DNA of 64,000 bases from Vesta saturnalis (taxonomy: Eukaryota; Arthropoda; Insecta; Coleoptera; Lampyridae), in assembly GCA_036346205.1 (NCBI GenBank), contig JARFJB010001278.1, positions 235,001-299,000 of the forward strand. The letters run 5' to 3'. The position numbers were made by a program, and so were the translations under genes. Positions within the stretch are counted from its first letter, which is position 1. Every line of letters starts with the position of its first letter. This document shows positions 20,481 to 31,930 of the stretch, one piece after another. The notes below the pieces were generated by a model that was not told where the DNA came from, made no database searches, and worked only from the letters and a program-made list of their open reading frames with translations.

Positions 20481-23378
20481 TTATCAGATTGTTTATCTGT
20501 TTTTAGGGGAGTATTCAATTTAATTGAAATTATAATTGCTTAAATCTTTATTAGGAAAGGAACAGTAATAGAAAAATGGGTATATAATGGTCTATTTCAC
20601 TTCGGGTATCTCCGGAAATTTCAGCTGCTAGTATTGGCCGCTCTTTTCACACCGTTAAAAAATTGTTATTAAATTTATTTGATTTTTTTTTTTAATTTTC
20701 ATTTTGTAGATTGGAAGGTAAAGAGTGTTGTTCTGTTCCACACCTGATATTTTAATGTAAATAGAAATTTGTAATAGTAATTTTACTACGACCATGTTCG
20801 AGAGTGATTCACATCGCACAATTAACCGTACATAAAGTAATATTTTCGCACACTAGTGCATTTCACTTTCTCATTGTACCCAATACGAAAGTAAAAAAAC
20901 ACGTGTGCCTTTTACTTTCGAATTGCTTTTCTATAGGTTACCGTATGAACTACCGATTGTCATCGGCCTGACAGGGAGTTCGGCCGCGATCAATGTCGCC
21001 AAGCTTACTACTATTCCCATAAGTAATACGAGCAAGCTGATAGCAGTACCTTTTATGATTTGACAAGTTTAAATTTGTAATAATTACGAACTGGACTAAT
21101 TTGTGATCAATAAAACGTTAAGGAGACTGCCTTTTTTCATGGTCGTAGGAAAAATAGTAGGTGCATTAAGCTCACATGAAAGTGCCTATTAAGTACTCGC
21201 GGGATTCTCACACTCGGGCTGGCGCCCTAGTGTGAAAATTCCCGCTTGTACGATATCTACCATTTTCGTAGCTCGTTACGTAATATACTATAACGTATCT
21301 AGAGCGGTAACTTAGCCTTAACATTTGAGCATATGTGTATGGCGCTAACGAGCGCAGTGAAGCAAGCGCTGTAATTTATGTGAATAATATTATTAATATT
21401 AATAATTAATATTAATATTAAGGCTTATTACCACTCGTGCATTCATTTACAAAAACAAATAAGAAATGCATATATTAATTTATAATTATTTCAACTTCTA
21501 GAGGTTGCTTTCAACAATGTGTATTCAATATTAATATTAATAAATAAACATGATCATTTGAAACCCGAAATGGATAATGTCTAATTATTTGTTTATGCAT
21601 CCATTACATGTGTGTTTAAGGTGCCTTAACATCCACCCATACATGCCTGTTAAATAGGGTTTAACATGTCACTGAACGATAAATACTATTTAATTTTAAT
21701 TTATTGAATTTAATCTTGAGTTAAGTAATGACGTTACATAATTAAAATATTAGACAATAATTCAAAGCCTGGTTTAAATCTTGGTTTAACTGCTATTTTA
21801 TTTTAAGATTCTGTATCATCTTCAAGCAAAATAAAATCTGTCAATTTAGTAAACCTAGAATTTTTTAATACCCTTAAAATATGTATTGCCTGCTGCCGAC
21901 TTAAAATTGTATACATTCCCTAGTAGAGTATTAAAGTTTTTATGGCAGTTTGGTAAAAAAATATTTTGTTATATCTCGACTGCTGTAATTTTTAATTTCA
22001 TATATCGCTCATTTTTTTTACAGAATATTCAACAAAGTATGAATAAAATTCGGTTTATTTTGTACGCTTTATAAATTGTTGTGAATATATTTTCTTTTCA
22101 ATGCTAAAACTAAAATAAGTTGAAAATGACTATATATCCTCCTACGGCATTGTTTTTCTCTAATTTGATAACACAATAAAGTATAACAAACATACAGGGA
22201 CTTGTCAGGGATTGTTTACTATGCGATCGTTAAAAACCTCGTTACGAGAAGTGGGTGTGGAATTGATTAATAATCTTTTAGTAGTGGGTGTATCGAATGT
22301 TTATGCATATGAATGAATGAACTTATTTTAGATGTGTATCAGGTTACTCCACCTACACCTAAAATTTTAATAAATGGAGAATATAGGTAGCAATAGTGTA
22401 CTTCTAAATTTAGTTACAGTTACCATAAATTGACCCATTAATTGCTTCCTGTTAATTTACTTAAGCCATAAGCACAAAGGTGTGATAATGGGGGTGTTTT
22501 AATTTATGCAGTGCACTCGATACACATGTTTTGCACTATATTTGTGTTGCTAAAATGTCGACTTTTATTGGAGTTCAAGGATATTTTTGAATTGAATTTT
22601 TAACAGTAGGGATTCCTAGTGAATTTTTTTTACGTCTGGTAATAAAATGATCAGATACTGGTTATTTTTAAAACATGCCGGCGACTATGTTGTAACAAAC
22701 AAGTTTCAATAACTGTAGGATTTCAATGTCGATCCAAATTTGGGAACATCGAAGTTATCTATAAGATAAATAGCATAATTACCTTTATTGGTTGGGTTCT
22801 TGTAACTTTGAAAAAATGTTTCGCAATTAACTTTAACCTTTCCGTTCATGCTTCTTTAATTTTTGTTCAAAAACTCTGAAATGTCGTATAGTTAATGTAT
22901 AGTATTTTATAAAATTTATGACGTTGTCAATTATATCGTACATTCCTTCATTTTCGAAAAAATTTGTGTACTATTGTTGAAATATAAAACATTTTATATA
23001 TTTTGAATTTATGTGTAGGGTTGTTTTTGTATTTCACCCGCACACGGGGCAAAAAATGAAAAAATATTCGAATTTGAGATTTTGCATTTTTTATCATCTG
23101 GAATTCTTGTGCTTTAATTTAATTTAAGTTTTGTTAAATTCTGACCAGTACTTTTCAAAAAATTAATATTTTAGCAAACGCTTACACTACACAAATTAGC
23201 CCACTATTATAAAGTGTAAACGTATAATATTGATTTTATTATAGTATACATACATTATACAGTGCTCATTTATTTTTGTAATTTTTATTTATGTGTTGGC
23301 TACACTGCTACTCTGTCAACTGACAATTAGGTAAACATTGGCTTGTGTTATTTTGACTTTAGACTGTAGTTTGGTGTT
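20481..23378. other. Non-coding DNA with two hairpins
   Basis: No gene was seen. A hairpin CGAAAGTAAAA...TTTTACTTTCG lies at 20886-20920 around CACGTG. A longer GC-rich imperfect palindrome, GCGGGATTCTCACACTCGGGC against its complement, lies at 21199-21245. An ATTAATATT-rich stretch lies at 21380-21425. A block at about 22940-22985 (CATTTTCGAAAAAATTTGTG) recurs at about 26725. Confidence 0.5.
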
Positions 23379-25195
23379 TTGAGGTTAGAACTTAGAAGTG
23401 CGTTTAGTCAGTGTTTTTCTAGATATTCTTCAAAAATTTTTAAAAAACGAAAACCCGTTTTTAGTGGCATTAGAAAACAAGTGGTAGCAAGTATTGAAAC
23501 TGAAAATTCTTCTGCTATTGCGAGTGAAACTTTGAACCAAGCTTTAGAGCCTAGGCCTAGCACTAGTCTTAGTAACAGTGGTAGTAGGTCTAGTACTAGT
23601 GCCTCAAAAAGAAAACTAAGCCCTAATTTAGGTAAATATGAGTTTTATAGGACTGATGATGAAATTTTTTGTTATGATCTTGTATCCATGGAGACTTTGC
23701 AAAGTTTGATTCCAAGTATTGCTGTTTGCTCAAAGTGTCATGGTCAACTTTGTGTTTTCCCCAGTAATAGGCAAGGCATGAGGGTAAATATCAATCTGAA
23801 GTGTTCTTCTTGTAGTTTTTTAGTGTCAGAAAGTAACAGCAAGAAAGTAGGCCTAACTAATATGACAGATTTGAATGTACGATGTGCCTTTCGCTGTATC
23901 GGAAAGGGCCAAGAAGCGGCAAATATTTTTTTCTCTCTAATGAATATGCCGTGCCCTTCTGAATTCAGGGGTTACAACCACATTTTACTGCAGGCTGTAC
24001 AGGCTGTTTGTTTTCAATCGATGCTGTAGAAGAATGTGTAGGCTTGCAAGAAAATGAAAAACGTGACATTGCAATTTTCGATGGTTCGTGGCAACGCAGA
24101 GGTCATTTATCTCTCAATGGTATAGTAACTGCGATAAGTGCACTAACTGGTAAAGTGCTTGATGTTAAAATTATGTCAAAGTTTTGTAGATTTAAAAATA
24201 GATTGGAAAACCAACATGAATCAAATTGTATTACAAACTTTTCTGGTGTAAGTGGAGGCATGGAAGTCAAGGGTATTGTCGACATGTTTCGTGAGTCACA
24301 AACCAAGCATAACATAAGATATAAGTACTTTCTTGGTGACGGTGACAGTACAGCATACCCTTCCGTTGTTGCTGCTGAGCCATATGGACTTGATTTCTCA
24401 ATAGAGAAACTCGAGTGTGTGGGCCACGTGCAAAAACGCATGGGCTCACGTCTTTGAATGTTGCAATCTCAAGCTGGGAAAAAGAAACTAGAAGATGGGA
24501 AAACACTTGGAGGTCGTGGCCGGCTTACAAATGAAGCAATTAATTAAATTCAAACCTATTATGGCCTTGCCATCAGAAGAAACACTTCTAATTTAGATAA
24601 TATGAAACAAGCTGTTTGGGCCGAATATTTTCATCTGGCTTCTACAAATGAATCTCCAGCCCATGAGTTATGCCCTCCTGGACCAGACACGTGGTGCAAG
24701 TACCGCAAAGCGATCGAAAAGGAGGAGCCATATGACCACTCTATTCATACCCATTTCTCTAGAATAGTGATGGAGGAACTAAAGCTCATATTTAGAGACT
24801 TATCTCAACCTGTGTTACTCCGCAGATGCTTACACGGTGAAACCCAAAATGCTAGTGAGTCTCTCAATAATTTGATTTGGGCGCGCATCCCGAAAGCAAC
24901 CTTTGTCCACAAAAATACCTTGGAACTTGGCGTGTATGACGCAATCTGCACCTATAATGAGGGAAATATAGTCAGATGTAAAATCCTAGAAAAGTAAGGT
25001 ATTGTTCCTGGAGCTTACTGCATCAAGAGAATGAAGTTTGTCGGCGCTCTACGAGTGAAAAGGGCAGAAAAGGCATTGGAATCAATTGAAAAAAAGTGCC
25101 GGCAAAAGCTAACAGCATCTAAAAGAAGGCTGGAGGATATGTATGAAGAAGCAGAGGATCCAGACAACCCTAAGTATGGAGCTGGGATGCATTAA
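23379..25195 (+). pseudogene. Mutator-like transposase pseudogene
   Basis: Nearly full-length coding relic of the insect 'Mutator-like transposase domain' family. The N-terminal part has a zinc-ribbon-like pair of CxxC motifs (CSKCHGQLC, then CSSCSF). The catalytic core follows with IFDGSWQRRGHLSLNGIVTA (first Asp) and KYFLGDGDSTAYPSV (GDGDS). Then come KLECVGHVQKRMGSRL, CLHGETQNASESLNNLIWAR and the typical ending EDPDNPKYGAGM. It is broken by one frameshift at about 24010 and three in-frame stops (24455-24457, 24545-24547, 24995-24997). Apart from these it is collinear with the family. No terminal inverted repeats were recognised. It is inactive. Confidence 0.85.
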
Positions 25196-25681
25196 AGTAA
25201 AAATTTTCAAAAAATATTGCATTTTTTATGTATTTCTAACTTTCGGCTGATTTTTCCGCAAACGAATATTTTTAGCACTTAAGGAACATTTTCTCAGGAA
25301 CGATAATAGATAATGAGATGATTTTTTTGTTTACTTTGTCTAGTCTTGCTGTACATTTTAAACAGAGGGTTTTTCAAAATTCCTAGTACATTTTTTAGAA
25401 ACTGGATTTATATACAAAGTTTTTAATTCAAACATATAACTTTTTTTAAAAAAATATAAAATTCTGCTTTGTGATTGTATTTAAAAACCATCTGCTTAAA
25501 ATATGTAGAAAAGTGTAAACTTTCAGTGAAAAAAAATGCAAAGCTCTACCACTTTTACTTTTTATTTAAATGTACCTCAAAGTTGGGCAAATTAACATAG
25601 GACCCCGCGACCCCCCTTAAATTGGCAGTTTCCTAGACGTAAAGCGAACGGCTGTCTCAAGTGCATTCGTAACACTTACTG
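25196..25681. other. Trailer of the Mutator-like relic
   Basis: AT-rich with no open frame. A C-rich stretch, GGACCCCGCGACCCCCC, at about 25600 may belong to the end of the Mutator-like element, but I could not match it at the 5' side. Confidence 0.4.
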
Positions 25682-26205
25682 TGTTAATGGGATACTGGCA
25701 TCTTGCGCCGTTTTTTTTAATCCCTTAGAATGAGAAATCTTAAGGTAGGTAGTAGGAAACCTAAAATAGGTTAGTAGTAGTTTTGTTTACAGCAACTGCG
25801 TTGCTTCGCGTTTGATTTCTTTGCTTTTTTTATCGTAATTTCCTTTATTTTAATATATTCAATTTGTTTTTTTATGCGAAGTGGAATTATTTATTTAACC
25901 CTTTAAATAAACATTCAACCGGTTATGGGCCCAGCACTTTCACTGCGCCACTCTGTTTGTGATTTATTAAATAGAGTAAATTTGTGCTCTTCTTGAAAAC
26001 CTAAAATCGTGCGCGGTTTTTCCTTGTACATCTAGTTATAATTGACTTTTTGTTGTGTAGTTTAGTGTATTTGAGTGACAATTAGAGAAGTTGTTACCAT
26101 GACCCTTTGGAACTAACAAAACTTGATGGAACAAATTACTCCATGTGGAAATTTGGAGCTTGGTTTCTTTTACACGCAAAAGAACTAACAAGTTTTGTAA
26201 CAATG
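25682..26205 (+). mobile_element. Truncated Ty1/copia retrotransposon: LTR, PBS and start of gag
   Basis: A 236 bp presumptive LTR (25682-25917) begins TGTTAATGGG and ends CA. Four bases later comes GGTTATGGGCCCAG (25921-25934), complementary to the anticodon stem-loop of initiator tRNA-Met, the unusual half-tRNA primer site known from Drosophila copia. A leader of about 165 bp then reaches a gag N-terminus at 26101: DPLELTKLDGTNYSMWKFGA, with the copia-family KLDGTNYxxWK motif. The only nearby ATG (26099) is out of frame with it. Gag breaks off at about 26205, where a long-inverted-repeat element begins. The other 4-5 kb are gone. Confidence 0.7.
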
Positions 26206-26250
26206 GTACGATACATTAGGAAACAATTTTGGTACATTCTTTAGACATAA

Positions 26251-26654
26251 CAGGGTATCCCATTTTCAACACTTTTGCGGGGCATCTCCCTTATTTTTAA
26301 AGATAGAGGGTTGCGGTTTACCTTTTTGTGAAATTAAAGATGGTGGCAGCAGAATTTGCATAGTCTTTTTGGTTTCTGAGATACAGGGTGGAATTGAAAG
26401 TATCACTTTTGTGACACCCCTCGTATCTCAATTATTTTTAAAGTAACCGAAGACATTAAAATGTATTTCTACAGGATTTTTTTTTCTAATACCTTCCGTT
26501 TTTTAGTTAGGAAGCAAACATGTTTTTTTTAATGGAACACCCTGTATATTATTTGTTATATGTATTAGGCAGACTGTGGGCTTTGCTAAAATCTATAATT
26601 GTATACCATTATTTTCAAAAGCAAGCTTAGAATTTAAGATTTTCTAAAATTTTC
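26251..26654 (+). repeat. Recent tandem duplication, first copy
   Basis: About 404 bp from CAGGGTATCCC to TTCTAAAATTTTC. It is repeated 569 bp downstream (about 26820-27223) with only about two substitutions and one T-run length change that I could find. Confidence 0.85.
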
Positions 26655-26819
26655 TTTTGGGTCCAATTAGTAGGTAGAAGGCTATGGCGAACTTCGGAAT
26701 ATATTCACAAAGGACATTCCTCCATTTTCGAAAAATTTTGTGTACTATGTGTAGTACAAAGTGATAATGGTATGATACATTAGGAAACAATTTTTATACT
26801 TCTTTAGACGTAAATGTAC

Positions 26820-27223
26820 AGGGTATCCCATTTTCAACACTTTTGCGGGGCATCTCCCTTATTTTTAAAGATAGAGGGTTGCGGTTTACCTTTTTGTGAA
26901 ATTAAAGATGGTGGCAGCAGAATTTGCATAGCCTTTTTGGTTTCTGAGATACAGGGTGGAATTGAAAGTATCACTTTTGTGACACCCCTCGTATCTCAAT
27001 TATTTTTAAAGTAACCGAAGACATTAAAATGTATTTCTACAGGATTTTTTTTTCTAATACCTTCCGTTTTTTAGTTAGGAAGCAAACATGTTTTTTTTTA
27101 ATGGAACACCCTGTATATTATTTGTTATATGTATTAGGCAGACTGTGGGCTTTGCTAAAATCTATAATTGTATACCATTATTTTCAAAAGCAAGCTTAGA
27201 ATTTAAGATTTTCTAAAATTTTC
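26820..27223 (+). repeat. Recent tandem duplication, second copy
   Basis: Second copy of 26251-26654. The inverted right arm at 27638-28040 is far more diverged from both than they are from each other, so the duplication is much younger than the element. Confidence 0.85.
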
Positions 27224-28040
27224 CATTGCCCCTTTATAATGCCGTCTATCTTCAACAAGATAATTCACAACTCTGCGCTTATAGGGGCTGTAAAACACAA
27301 TATGAGTCTGTAGCCGAGGTTTGCAAAGAAGGTCTATGATTCTTTCTGACGTTATTAAAAGAATAACGAAAATGAGCCAATTTTGCACAAGGGAAAATGG
27401 CCGTCGTTTACGAAATCACTTTTAAAAAACTCTGTTTTTTTCAAAATCCTGTTTACTTAAGTTTTAAGTAAAATAAGTAATTATTGTTTTGTTTTGAATA
27501 AAATTCAATAATTGATCATAATTAAGTTACAATGCTGTAATAAATAATTAAGAGTTGAGAATTAAAAAGATCTTTTAAATTAAGTTTGATAGTATAATAG
27601 TTACTTACATGAAATCTGTTTTTAATAAATTTTAGCCATAGCCTACTACGTACTAATTGGACACAAAATAAAATTTTCCAAATTCTTAAAATCTTCTTTT
27701 TGATAATATTTTTATACAATTTAATATTTTTGGAAAGCCCACATTATGCCTAATAAATATAAGAAATAATATGCAAGGTGTTTAATTAAAAATTAAATTT
27801 AAAAACAAACATGTTTGCTTCATAACTAAAAAACGGAAGGTGTTAGAAAAAAACTGACTACGTCAATGGATTCTATACGTTTTAACTTGTTCGATGAGTT
27901 TAAGGATAACTGAGATACGAGGGATGCCTCATAAGTGATACTTTTCATTTTCACCATGTATCTCAGAAAAAAGTAGCACACTGTGGGGAATACCGCAACC
28001 CGCTATCTTTAAAAATAAGGGGGAGGTACCCCGCAAGATT

Positions 28041-28245
28041 ACACTCCGCCAAATACGGGGTCTTTCCTTAACAGTTTGGTAATTTGAGAGTGTGTTGGTT
28101 TGTCATATAATTCTGGAAAATGGAATATGCGATCTAATCGCATTTCTACAGTTGGTTGCTGCTCATGATTATGATGTGATTTTCGCTTTGATGTAGTGGG
28201 AGGATTGTTGTCTCTCAAAGAAGGCCTCACGTTTAACTTTGGGAA
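28041..28245 (-). pseudogene. piggyBac (PGBD-type) C-terminal linker fragment
   Basis: Minus-strand open piece of about 63 codons: RPSLRDNNPPTTSKRKS, then EMRLDRIFHFPELYDKP. This is the pattern of the basic Ser/Pro-rich linker, followed by RxDxxxHxPE, that precedes the cysteine-rich finger in PGBD-type piggyBac proteins. The finger itself is missing; the frame stops where the long-inverted-repeat element starts. A short match, so tentative. Confidence 0.4.
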
Positions 28246-29520
28246 ATTTACTAGAAATAATTAGTTTTTCGTAAATATAATATCGGAAATGAAATAAGCC
28301 CAGTCTATCCTTCTTTGGCATCCGCATAAAAGAAAGGGCGAATAAAAAAAATTACATTAGGAACTAAATGGTCAAACTATCAATTGGCGATGTTCTATCT
28401 ATTGTTGATCCTCCTACCGATTCTGGTGGAGACGGCAAGTTTCTTTCCTTTGCGAAGATCTTTTTCCAAATACTTTATCAGTCGCTATCAATAAAAATTA
28501 AATGAGATTTAGTACACATTCCCGGCAACGTCTTTTTAGTCTCTTTATGACGACGGGGGGTTCATTTACAACGCACAAACTGTGGAGGTGCTATGCGTTT
28601 TGAAAAGAAGGGCTAGAACAGGTTACTTTCGTAAAAAAAAAAAACAAATACGGTGTATTATATATTTTTTGTAATTTTATGCCATTAATCAATTGGGGGA
28701 GGGAGTATTAGTAAAGCCAAGCTAATGATGAGGGCGGTAAGCTATCGTAAGATGTAAATTAGCCGAAAACTCTCTTCAAACATTCACACTTACCATAACT
28801 CTCAAAATCCATCATAAAAAGTCTAAATCCGTCCCTGTAATGAAATATTATTTCCGAATAATCACCAAAGTTAGAACACATAAAATGTTCTAATTAATCG
28901 CAACGTTAGCTGATGTTTCCATGAAATAATATTTGATAATGTGCAGACTTTTGCACTATCTTTCTGATTTCCTACCATATTCACATTAAACCACAGTTCT
29001 CTTAAATTTGCATAAATATGTTAAATTCAAATTAGTAAACAAGCATTCGTTAATTGAATTTAGAAAAACGTAAAAATTCATCAAAAACAATATCAACGTT
29101 ATTAATGTCGTTACGTTACCTGCAGCAGCTGGAAATTTCTATTACGAATTATCTACCTCACGTAAGAACACTCGAAATGCCGTTAGTTCTCTTTGTGAAC
29201 ATATTATTCGATAATTCGGAAACTGGCTATTTTGTTAATACGTAAATAAAGAAATCATTTTAACGTCAAATTGTGAAAGCACCAAAGTTTTTAAGTATTT
29301 CTTACTCTGTAGAAGTGGATCGCTCGCTTGATGACCAAGTAGGACTTTTTCTTAGCAACAAGAGTACTTAATATGGACATGGAATATTTTGACTGTTTTG
29401 TATCTCCCTAATTACCTAATTAGAACTTAATTATGTGGTACTTGTCTAAAAAATGTTTATTGTGTGGTCCTTGAAAAGATCGTCAATTAGTAATAAGTGT
29501 TCCAGAAGACTGATGCCACA
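28246..29520. other. Non-coding DNA
   Basis: No gene, RNA or repeat recognised. Short ORFs such as 29054-29245 lack features. Confidence 0.5.
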
Positions 29521-30052
29521 AGTGTTCCGATTTTTTTGGTGCTGGAAATCCCCATGTTTCTGTTTTGAATGTTGACCTCAGGGTATAATATTGCACGAAA
29601 GTTTCATCTGTTGTAACAAATTATCGGACGAAACCCGTTTTGAGTTAAAACAGTCTAGATTCTCTTGTACGTTATTCTCTGAAGGTTTGGATCCACTGTC
29701 AATATGCGCGGCACCCATCTTGCCGATAGTTTCTTCACCCCTAATTCCAAATTTAGCGTATGAATGTTCTTTCATCTGCAATTTCGGAAACCTTCAATCG
29801 ACGATCTTGCATAATCAAATCGTGGAAATTTTCAATGCCTTCCGGCGTTGTAGCAGTTTTTGGTCGTCTGCTGCGTGGATTATCTTCCAGGCTTTCACGA
29901 CCAAGTTTAAATTTCGCCACACTCTTATTCATCATCTTAAATGATGGGACAAGGCCTCCTAAAGTATCCTGCATATCTTCATGAATTTCTGTTGCCATTC
30001 AACCTTTTTTCACAAAATATTTGATTACGGCGCGCGTTTCATTTTGCGAAAC
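29521..30052 (-). pseudogene. Mariner (irritans-like) transposase pseudogene, N-terminal half
   Basis: Minus-strand relic. Just upstream of the ATG at 29998, RAVIKYFVKKG is visible, followed by a stop. Then the hallmark mariner N-terminus EIHEDMQDTLGG, KSVAKFKLGRESLEDNPRSR, RPKTATTPEGIENFHDLIMQ and DRRLKVSEIA. A frameshift follows. A second piece, DNLLQQMKLSCN, is a decayed version of the stretch before the first catalytic Asp. The DDE region is missing. The GRxSxEDxPRSGRP linker and the ADRRLKVREIA helix place it in mariner proper, distinct from the long-inverted-repeat group. Confidence 0.75.
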
Positions 30053-30311
30053 TCACAAAACTAGCTTTATTCTATGGGTGCGTTGTACCATTACGAGTTA
30101 ACCTCGAATTATGTTGGGAAAATGCATTGTATAAAAGTTAATCACGAGTACGTTAGAGGTAACCCAGGGTTACATAATACCGCCAAATAGTGCGTGTTGG
30201 CTCAGGGTTAAGTATTTCTAACCTTACTTTTTCTTCATCTGTCAATTGCTGGTTTTTGTGTTTATAAGAAAAATTGTGTAGTAAAAGTATTATAATTATT
30301 TACATATAAAA
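30053..30311. other. Probable 5' end of the second Harbinger element
   Basis: From about 30076 a GGGTGCGTTGTACCATTACG block starts a stretch rich in GTTAACC and GGTTACAT motifs, leading into the Harbinger pseudogene. It may be that element's terminal region, but the opposite end was not found. Confidence 0.3.
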
Positions 30312-30850
30312 ATGGCTTTGGTGGATGTTGAAGGTATAGAGGAATTAACAGAAGATGGAGATTTTCTTGAATTGATCCTCGAAACTTTAGTGAAAAGGTA
30401 AATCGTATTTAAAAATGGAATGATTTGGAGTTCAAACAAAGATTTCATTTGTCAAAAGTGGTTGTGCGTTATTTAATTGACAAAATTGCGTTAGAAATTA
30501 CTCCACATACAAACAGGTACAGTGTGTAGGTATCTTCATTATATTTTAGTATACTGGACACTTGTAGAAATCTTGTATTGTCTTCAGATGATATGGTTCT
30601 GATAACACTTAGGTTTCTGGCTACTGGAACATTGTTAACAGTTGTGGGAGAACTCAGTGGAGTAGACAAGGCGACAACTTCAAGAGTTATAGTTACTGTT
30701 GTGGAAGCACTGGCTCGTCTACGCTCAGAGTTTATTGAAATGCCAATGTACGACAGGGCTAATATTGCCTAGTTGCCTAGGTGCGTTGGAGCCCTGGGCT
30801 GTACCCTTGTACGTATTCAATCGTCTGGAGAAGATCCTGAACGCCTCTGT
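30312..30850 (+). pseudogene. PIF/Harbinger transposase (HARBI1-like) pseudogene
   Basis: Plus-strand multi-exon relic. It starts MALVDVEGIEELTEDGDFLE at 30312 and is then frameshifted. NDLEFKQRFHLSKVVVRYLI and KIALEITPHTN follow, ending at ACAAACAG|GTACAG, a good donor at about 30516. An exon starting after CACTTGTAG (about 30568) continues NLVLSSDDMVLITLRFLATG with the family signature, then VVGELSGVDKATTSRVI. After a stop it goes on as LPRCVGALGCTLVRIQS, where the family has GxxDCTH, so the first catalytic Asp reads Gly. It ends abruptly at GEDPE, where minus-strand P-element sequence begins. The inferred intron is about 50 bp, phase 2. Confidence 0.75.
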
Positions 30851-31930
30851 TTTGTGGCCCCATGTCCGATATGAGAGCACGGATTGTCAAACCGATTTCA
30901 TGTGATGTTTTGATTAAGGTCATTATTCTCTCAAGCACTTCACTTGAACAACATGAGTTTCCCGTAAACTCATAAGCCACTGTTTGTTTCCACCTCCTAG
31001 ATACCCCAGCCAGTATAAATACAAGTGCATGTGTGGCATGCTTGCCATAACTTCCAGATGCATTTTTCAGAGTAGGTTGGCCCACTGTCAGTCTCAGAGA
31101 ATGGTCGTATTGCAGTCCAGGTTTAATTGCAATCTCACCAATCAGTAGATTGGCTTCCTTTTCCTCTGGTTGGAAACTTGCAATCTTAAACAAAATGAAC
31201 ATGTCATGATAATATACATGGTAGCGCAACCACTACCAACTTTCAGTTGCATAAGCTTAAATATGTCATCCTGCATACCAACTCCAAATTTCAAGTTCCT
31301 AATACGATGTTGTATAGTGCGTATACTTGGATAAGTAAGGTTTTGTTTTCTCAATCCTTCATAGCCTTTTTTACCGTAGGCTAAGTATAACTTTAGGGCT
31401 TTAGTCAAAGTTTCTTCTGACCATTTTGTTCCACGAAGTGATCCTGTTTTCACAAACATTAACTGATCTTCATTGAAAATCTTTTTGAGCCTTTCATCTT
31501 GCTACCCACAACGTCTCTTATATACACTACACCTATTGACTGATCTTAAAGCAAGCTTTAACTTGCTGATATAAACATTTACTTTCCGTTCATGTGCAGA
31601 CTCTTCAAGCAATGTATTTATTTCTGATTCATAAATACTTGGTGACAGATTCTCCAATATCTCATTTTCATCTAAAAAATAGTGTAATAGTCATTTCATC
31701 AGATCTCGAGTTCTATATACATACTTTTATCAGTACAATAGGAATTTAATTCTTGTATACTAACGTTACTTTGCTTTTCATCTGATGCATTTTCAGTACA
31801 AGCTCCATCTCTTCCTGATTGCTGACTATTTGTAGCTTCAACGGTTGCTGTTAGCAAATCTGGAATGGCCTCGCGCGTAACAATCTTCGATCATCTTTTC
31901 GTTTTCTCTCAAATTGTTCCTCAGAAAATG
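30777..31930 (-). pseudogene. P-element/THAP9-type transposase pseudogene
   Basis: Minus-strand relic, read from high to low coordinates. The tail of a THAP domain, PFSEEQFERKRKDD then AIPDLLTAT, is frameshifted within. A linker exon ends at a GTATGT donor (about 31724). Then come an acceptor TTTTTTAG at about 31675, a coiled-coil-like stretch, and the HTH region SLRGTKWSEETLTKALKLYL with YPSIRTIQHRIRNLKF. The RNase H-like domain starts LLIGEIAIKPGLQYD, where the usual DExxIK catalytic Asp is Gly. THALVFILAGVSRRWKQTVA and ALISDMGPQNRG follow. It stops at the Harbinger junction; the GTP-binding insertion and C-terminal half are gone. Two or more frameshifts and one stop are present. Confidence 0.8.

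Larger units (their letters stand above)
26206..28040. mobile_element. Long-inverted-repeat element, copy 2, left arm duplicated
   Basis: The left arm (about 26206-26697) pairs with an inverted right arm (about 27638-28040). Shared blocks include TTGCGGGGCATCTCCC, TTTTTAAAGATAGAGGGTTG, GACACCCCTCGTATCTCA and TCCAATTAGTA with AGGCTATGGC. A near-perfect second copy of most of the left arm sits at about 26767-27223. TACAGGGTGGAATTG and GAACACCCTGTATA occur inside the arms, linking it to the same group. The outer right end is cut off. No transposase was recognised between the arms. Confidence 0.65.

Noticed and set aside
23379..25195. Mutator-like frame considered as a domesticated host gene
   Set aside because: One frameshift and three in-frame stops break conserved segments, with no introns to explain them.
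27203..27388. Minus ORF between the arms of long-inverted-repeat copy 2, considered as transposase
   Set aside because: No residue pattern of the DDxD transposase or any other family could be seen.
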